Shown here in pieces: positions 60,512 to 64,000 of a stretch of DNA of 64,000 nt. The notes under the pieces are model-generated. The model ran no database searches. It worked only from the letters and a program-made list of their open reading frames with translations, and was not told the origin of the DNA. Source of the DNA: Rhodospirillales bacterium BBD 1991-14 (GTDB lineage: Bacteria; Pseudomonadota; Alphaproteobacteria; Kiloniellales; Kiloniellaceae); contig LYSY01000002.1 of the NCBI GenBank assembly GCA_001657395.1, positions 806,001 to 870,000 of the forward strand, given 5' to 3'. How positions within the stretch are numbered: position 1 is the first letter of the stretch; each line of letters begins with the position of its first letter. The translations under genes and the position numbers were made by a program.

Positions 60512-61690
60512 GTGAGCGACGCCTTGATGCCGACCTATGCGCGCGCCGACCTCGCTTTTGAGCGCGGCGAAGGCCCTTATCTCTACACGGCGGACGGGCG
60601 ACGATTCCTGGATTTTGCTGCCGGTATCGCGGTCAACGCCCTGGGGCACAGCCACCCCCACCTGGTCGCCGCCCTGCAGGAGCAGGCGGCCAGGCTGTGG
60701 CATGTCTCCAACCTCTACACCATTCCTGAGGGGCAGCGCCTGGCCGGGCGCCTTGCGGCCAACAGCTTTGCCGACCGTGTGTTCTTCTCCAACTCCGGTG
60801 CCGAGGCCATCGAGGGGGCGCTGAAGGTCGCCCGCCGCTACCACTACGCCGCCGGACACCCTGAGAAGACGCGGGTCATCTCCTGCTCCGGCGCCTTTCA
60901 CGGGCGCACGCTGACCGCTCTCTCGGCGGCAGCCAATCCGAAGTATCTGGACGGCTTCGGCCCGGCCTCCGAAGGCTTCGACAACGTGCCCTTCGGCAAC
61001 ATGAACGAGCTGCGCAACGCCATCACCGAGGAAACCGCCGCCATCCTGGTGGAGCCGATCCAGGGCGAGGGCGGCATCCGCGCCGCCGATCTGGAGTACC
61101 TCCGGGCGCTCAGGGCTGTCTGCGACGAGTACGGCCTGCTGCTGATCCTGGACGAGATCCAATGCGGCATGGGCCGCACCGGCAAACTCTTCGCCCACCA
61201 ATGGGCGGGGATCGAACCGGACGTCATGGCGCTGGCCAAGGGCCTGGGCAGCGGCTTCCCGGTCGGTGCCATCCTGGCGACGGAAAGGGCGGCGGCGGCC
61301 ATGCAGCCCGGCACCCACGGCAGCACCTTCGGCGGCAACCCGCTGGCCATGGCGGTGGCCAACGCGGTGCTGGACGTGATGCTGGACGAAGGCTTCCTGG
61401 AGCGGGTCGAGGCAACCGGTCAGCAGTTGTGGGAGCGGCTCTCCGAGCTTGCGGCGCGCCATCCGAAGGTGCTGAAGGGGGTGCGCGGCGCCGGCCTGAT
61501 GCTCGGTCTGGAATGCGTGGTCCCCAATACCGAACTGGTCGCCAAGCTGCGCGACGAGGGCCTGTTGACGGTGGGGGCGGCTGAGAACGTTATCCGTCTG
61601 CTGCCGCCGCTGATCATCGAGGACCGCCACGTCGACGAAGCGGTCCAGGCGATCGAGCGGGCCTGTACAACCTGGGCCAAGGCAGCGTGA
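60512..61690 (+). CDS. argD: acetylornithine aminotransferase
   Basis: PLP enzyme of 392 residues for arginine synthesis, converting N-acetylglutamate semialdehyde to acetylornithine. Class III aminotransferase motifs are [66 protein letters not shown] and [16 protein letters not shown], with the PLP Lys in A-K-G. I chose GTG 60512 because AGGAG lies eight bases upstream; the longer frame has no support. It is one base ahead of argF, so they are one operon. Confidence 0.92.
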   Translation: MSDALMPTYARADLAFERGEGPYLYTADGRRFLDFAAGIAVNALGHSHPHLVAALQEQAARLWHVSNLYTIPEGQRLAGRLAANSFADRVFFSNSGAEAIEGALKVARRYHYAAGHPEKTRVISCSGAFHGRTLTALSAAANPKYLDGFGPASEGFDNVPFGNMNELRNAITEETAAILVEPIQGEGGIRAADLEYLRALRAVCDEYGLLLILDEIQCGMGRTGKLFAHQWAGIEPDVMALAKGLGSGFPVGAILATERAAAAMQPGTHGSTFGGNPLAMAVANAVLDVMLDEGFLERVEATGQQLWERLSELAARHPKVLKGVRGAGLMLGLECVVPNTELVAKLRDEGLLTVGAAENVIRLLPPLIIEDRHVDEAVQAIERACTTWAKAA

Positions 61691-61691
61691 C

Positions 61692-62630
61692 ATGACCGTA
61701 CAGACCAAAGTTCCAGCGAACACCCAGCCCAAGCACTTCCTCGATCTCGATCGCCTGGAGACGGCGGAACTCCGCGCCATGCTCGACGAGGCCGCGCGCA
61801 TGAAGCGCGGCGAAGCGGCCAACGGGGAAGCCAAGCCGCTGGCCGGCAAGACCCTGGCCATGATCTTTGAGAAGCCCTCGACCCGCACGCGCGTCTCCTT
61901 CGAGGTGGCGGCGCACCAGCTTGGCGGCCAGGCCGTGGTGCTGGAACCCAGCGGGACCCAGCTCGGGCGCGGCGAAACCGCCGCTGACACCGCGCGGGTG
62001 CTGTCGCGCTACGTCGATGCCATCATGATCCGCACCACCAAGGAGGAAATCCTGCTGGAGGTGGCGGAGCATGCCACGGTGCCGGTGATCAACGGCCTGA
62101 CCGACGTCACCCATCCCTGCCAGCTCATGGCCGATGTCATGACCTTCGAGGAACATCTCGGCCGTATCGACGGCAAGGTGGTGGCCTGGTGCGGCGACGG
62201 CAACAACATGGCGGCCTCCTGGATCCACGCCGCCGTGCGCTTCGGGTTCGAGCTGCGCCTGGCCTGTCCGGAGCCGCTGCGGCCGCCGCAGGAGGTTCTG
62301 GACTGGGCGGCTTCGGAGGGCGGCAGGATCGTCGTCTCCTCCGATGTCGACGCGATGGTGGGCGGTGCCGATGCGGTGGTGACCGACACCTGGGTTTCCA
62401 TGGGCGATGATGACGGCGAAAGCCGCCACAACCTGCTGCGGTCCTACCAGGTCGACGAGCGGGTCATGGCGCTGGCCAAGCCCAATGCCATCTTCATGCA
62501 CTGCCTGCCCGCCCACCGCGGCAACGAGGTGACCGCCGAGGTGATCGACGGCCCGCAGTCGGTGGTCTGGGATGAAGCGGAAAACCGACTCCATGCGCAG
62601 AAAGGTATTCTTGCGTGGTGCCTGACCTGA
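61692..62630 (+). CDS. argF: ornithine carbamoyltransferase
   Basis: Enzyme of 312 residues that makes citrulline from ornithine and carbamoyl phosphate. Motifs are [13 protein letters not shown] (carbamoyl-phosphate site), THPCQLMAD and the C-terminal MHCLPAHRG (ornithine site). ATG 61692 is one base after the argD stop. The 3' end overlaps the hslO start. Confidence 0.93.
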   Translation: MTVQTKVPANTQPKHFLDLDRLETAELRAMLDEAARMKRGEAANGEAKPLAGKTLAMIFEKPSTRTRVSFEVAAHQLGGQAVVLEPSGTQLGRGETAADTARVLSRYVDAIMIRTTKEEILLEVAEHATVPVINGLTDVTHPCQLMADVMTFEEHLGRIDGKVVAWCGDGNNMAASWIHAAVRFGFELRLACPEPLRPPQEVLDWAASEGGRIVVSSDVDAMVGGADAVVTDTWVSMGDDDGESRHNLLRSYQVDERVMALAKPNAIFMHCLPAHRGNEVTAEVIDGPQSVVWDEAENRLHAQKGILAWCLT

Positions 62631-63550
62631 TGCCCGACGGCGACAGTCCGGAAACCCGCATCGACGCCGACAAGGTCCAGCCCTTCCTGCTCGAATCCTC
62701 CGATATCCGGGGGCGCTTGTTGCGGCTGGAGCAGGTCAGCAGCGAGATCCTGCGGCGCCACGACTATCCGGAGCCGGTGGCCCGCCTGCTGGCGGAGATG
62801 CTGGCGCTTTGCGGCGGGCTGTCCGCGATGCTGAAGTACGAGGGCGTTTTCACGCTGCAGGCCAGCGGCGACGGGCCGGTCCGGCTCATGGTGGTCGACG
62901 TCACCGCCGAGGGGGCCATGCGCGGCTATGCCAGCTACGACCGGGAACGGCTCGACAGGGTCGTCTCCGAAGTGGGGCCGCTGCCGACGGTTCCGGCCCT
63001 TTTCGGCAAGGGCTCGCTCGCCTTCACCGTCGACCAGGGCGTGCACAGCGAGCGCTACCAGGGCATCGTCGTGCTCGACGGCGATACCCTGGCCGACTGT
63101 CTGCAGCACTACTTCATGCAGTCCGAACAGCTTCAGAGCGGTATCGTTCTGGCCGCCGACCGGCGCGGCGGCGCCTGGGTCTCCGCCGCCCTGGTGCTGC
63201 AGCGCCTGCCGGAGGAGCATATCCACAGCATCGAGGACGCGGACGACTGGCGCCGGGCCATGGTGCTGCAGGCCAGCGTCAGGCCGGAAGAGCTGCTGGA
63301 CGACAGCCTGCCGCTGAACGACCTGCTCTACCGCCTGTTCCACGAGGAGGGCGTGCGGGTTTTCGAACCGCGCCCCCTCTTCGAGGCCTGCCGCTGCTCA
63401 GGCGAGCGGCTGGAGACCGTGCTGGCGGCCATGCCGAGACCGGAGATTGAAGATCTCAAGGTCAATGGCGCGGTTGAGGTGACCTGCGAGTTCTGCACCC
63501 GGGTCTATCGCTTCGATGAAGACGACCTGGAGCGCATTTACGCGCCTTGA
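62630..63550 (+). CDS. hslO: Hsp33 redox chaperone
   Basis: Redox-activated chaperone of 306 residues. The Hsp33 fold is seen in the middle, and the zinc-binding cysteines are near the end as CRCSG and CEFCTRVYRF (C-x-C and C-x2-C). When zinc is lost by oxidation, the chaperone is active. ATG 62630 shares one base with the argF stop (TGATG), so translation is coupled; GTG 62615 is an alternative that adds five residues. argD-argF-hslO is a common alphaproteobacterial order. Confidence 0.9.
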   Translation: MPDGDSPETRIDADKVQPFLLESSDIRGRLLRLEQVSSEILRRHDYPEPVARLLAEMLALCGGLSAMLKYEGVFTLQASGDGPVRLMVVDVTAEGAMRGYASYDRERLDRVVSEVGPLPTVPALFGKGSLAFTVDQGVHSERYQGIVVLDGDTLADCLQHYFMQSEQLQSGIVLAADRRGGAWVSAALVLQRLPEEHIHSIEDADDWRRAMVLQASVRPEELLDDSLPLNDLLYRLFHEEGVRVFEPRPLFEACRCSGERLETVLAAMPRPEIEDLKVNGAVEVTCEFCTRVYRFDEDDLERIYAP

Positions 63551-63613
63551 TCCTGCCCAATTCTGCGCTTATGCCTGAGCCTCCCAAGTCTTGACCATCC
63601 AGGGATTGCCGGC

Positions 63614-64000
63614 ATGTTCGCCTTTCTGAGGCCCTTTTTTGTCATCCTTTCTCTCGGCGGGATTCTGACGGCCTGCGCCGTCGACGACCCGCGCAACGAG
63701 TTTGCCGACCTCACCTACAGTCACCTTGGGGAGATCCGCCTGGATGTCGGGGATGTGCGCATCGAGCAGGCCTACATCATGCCGGGCAAGGACCCCAACG
63801 TGGAGCATCGCTTCCCGGTCCGGCCCCACGATGCCGCGACGCGCTGGGCGCAGGACCGGCTGGAGGCCGACGGCGACCGCCTTGTCTTCCGCTACATCGT
63901 GCGCGAAGCCTCGGTGACGGAGACGGCGCTCGCCACGCAGAGCGGGGTCAGGGGCCTGCTGACCACCGACCAGTCGGAGCGCTACGAAGCCCGCATTGTT
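63614..64000 (+). CDS. hypothetical lipoprotein (runs off right edge)
   Basis: The first 129 codons of an open frame that continues beyond the window. The lead MFAFLRPFFVILSLGGILTAC is a clear lipobox with the modified Cys near residue 21. The rest (AVDDPRNEFADLTY, then LGEIRLDVGDVRIEQAYI) is not a family I recognise. A role in the envelope is likely from the signal only. Confidence 0.65.
   Translation, partial: MFAFLRPFFVILSLGGILTACAVDDPRNEFADLTYSHLGEIRLDVGDVRIEQAYIMPGKDPNVEHRFPVRPHDAATRWAQDRLEADGDRLVFRYIVREASVTETALATQSGVRGLLTTDQSERYEARIV

Overview
The window is GC-rich (roughly two-thirds G+C by eye), almost fully coding, and looks like chromosomal DNA of an alphaproteobacterium. I would guess a Rhodospirillales/Kiloniellales relative. 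The basis is the argD-argF-hslO gene order, the ELM1-type glycosyltransferase, DUF1289, PilZ and LolCDE-like proteins, and the codon usage. This placement is an inference; there is no rRNA gene to confirm it. I found no tRNA, rRNA, CRISPR array, insertion sequence or prophage.

Layout. (1) 1-7.4 kb, mostly minus strand: the 5' part of lptF, a HIT protein, a DUF2141 protein, a metallophosphoesterase, two nucleotidyltransferases meeting tail to tail, a GNAT-like protein, a fatty-acid hydroxylase and gpmA. (2) 7.5-16 kb: a cell-surface glycan cluster with an ELM1-type transferase, a Kdo-transferase-like/GT29-like fusion, a GT8-like/methyltransferase fusion, an FkbM methyltransferase, a 2OG-Fe(II) oxygenase, an MsbA-like exporter and a TylF-type methyltransferase. 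(3) 16.1-29.7 kb: an adhesin island. Two paralogous LuxR-type regulators bracket a DUF1612 protein, a LapG-type periplasmic protease and a 2553-residue RTX/beta-helix surface protein. The non-coding stretches hold four related 16-bp palindromes of the form TCACC(C)...(G)GGTGA and several long hairpins. (4) 29.8-35.5 kb: a trehalose operon with otsA, a beta-phosphoglucomutase/otsB fusion and a GH65 enzyme. (5) 35.7-43.7 kb: a lipoprotein hydrolase, an ABC efflux trio, small hypothetical proteins, a PilZ protein and a DUF1289 protein. Three FNR-like boxes lie in this part. (6) 43.8-50.6 kb: a heme/2Fe-2S-type adenylate cyclase, duplicated TPR proteins, a glutathione peroxidase, a TauE/SafE permease, recX and two ABC-2 permeases. 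(7) 50.6-54.7 kb: four tandem TraB/GumN-family proteins. (8) 54.7-60.3 kb: an ElaA-like acetyltransferase, then a LysR regulator divergent from an MttB-family methyltransferase and a GcvT-type flavin dehydrogenase, which fits methylated-amine catabolism. (9) 60.5-64 kb: argD, argF, hslO and the start of a lipoprotein gene.

The strongest candidate for an undescribed system is the adhesin island. The same palindrome occurs upstream of luxR copy 1, between the LapG-like gene and the adhesin gene (twice), and upstream of luxR copy 2. This suggests one regulatory circuit that controls production and proteolytic release of a giant surface protein. A second recurring oddity is short tandem duplication exactly at gene ends. 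Two genes end in 13-bp repeats that place stop codons in all three frames, and two genes begin with duplicated start regions that create a mini-ORF ending on the true start codon.
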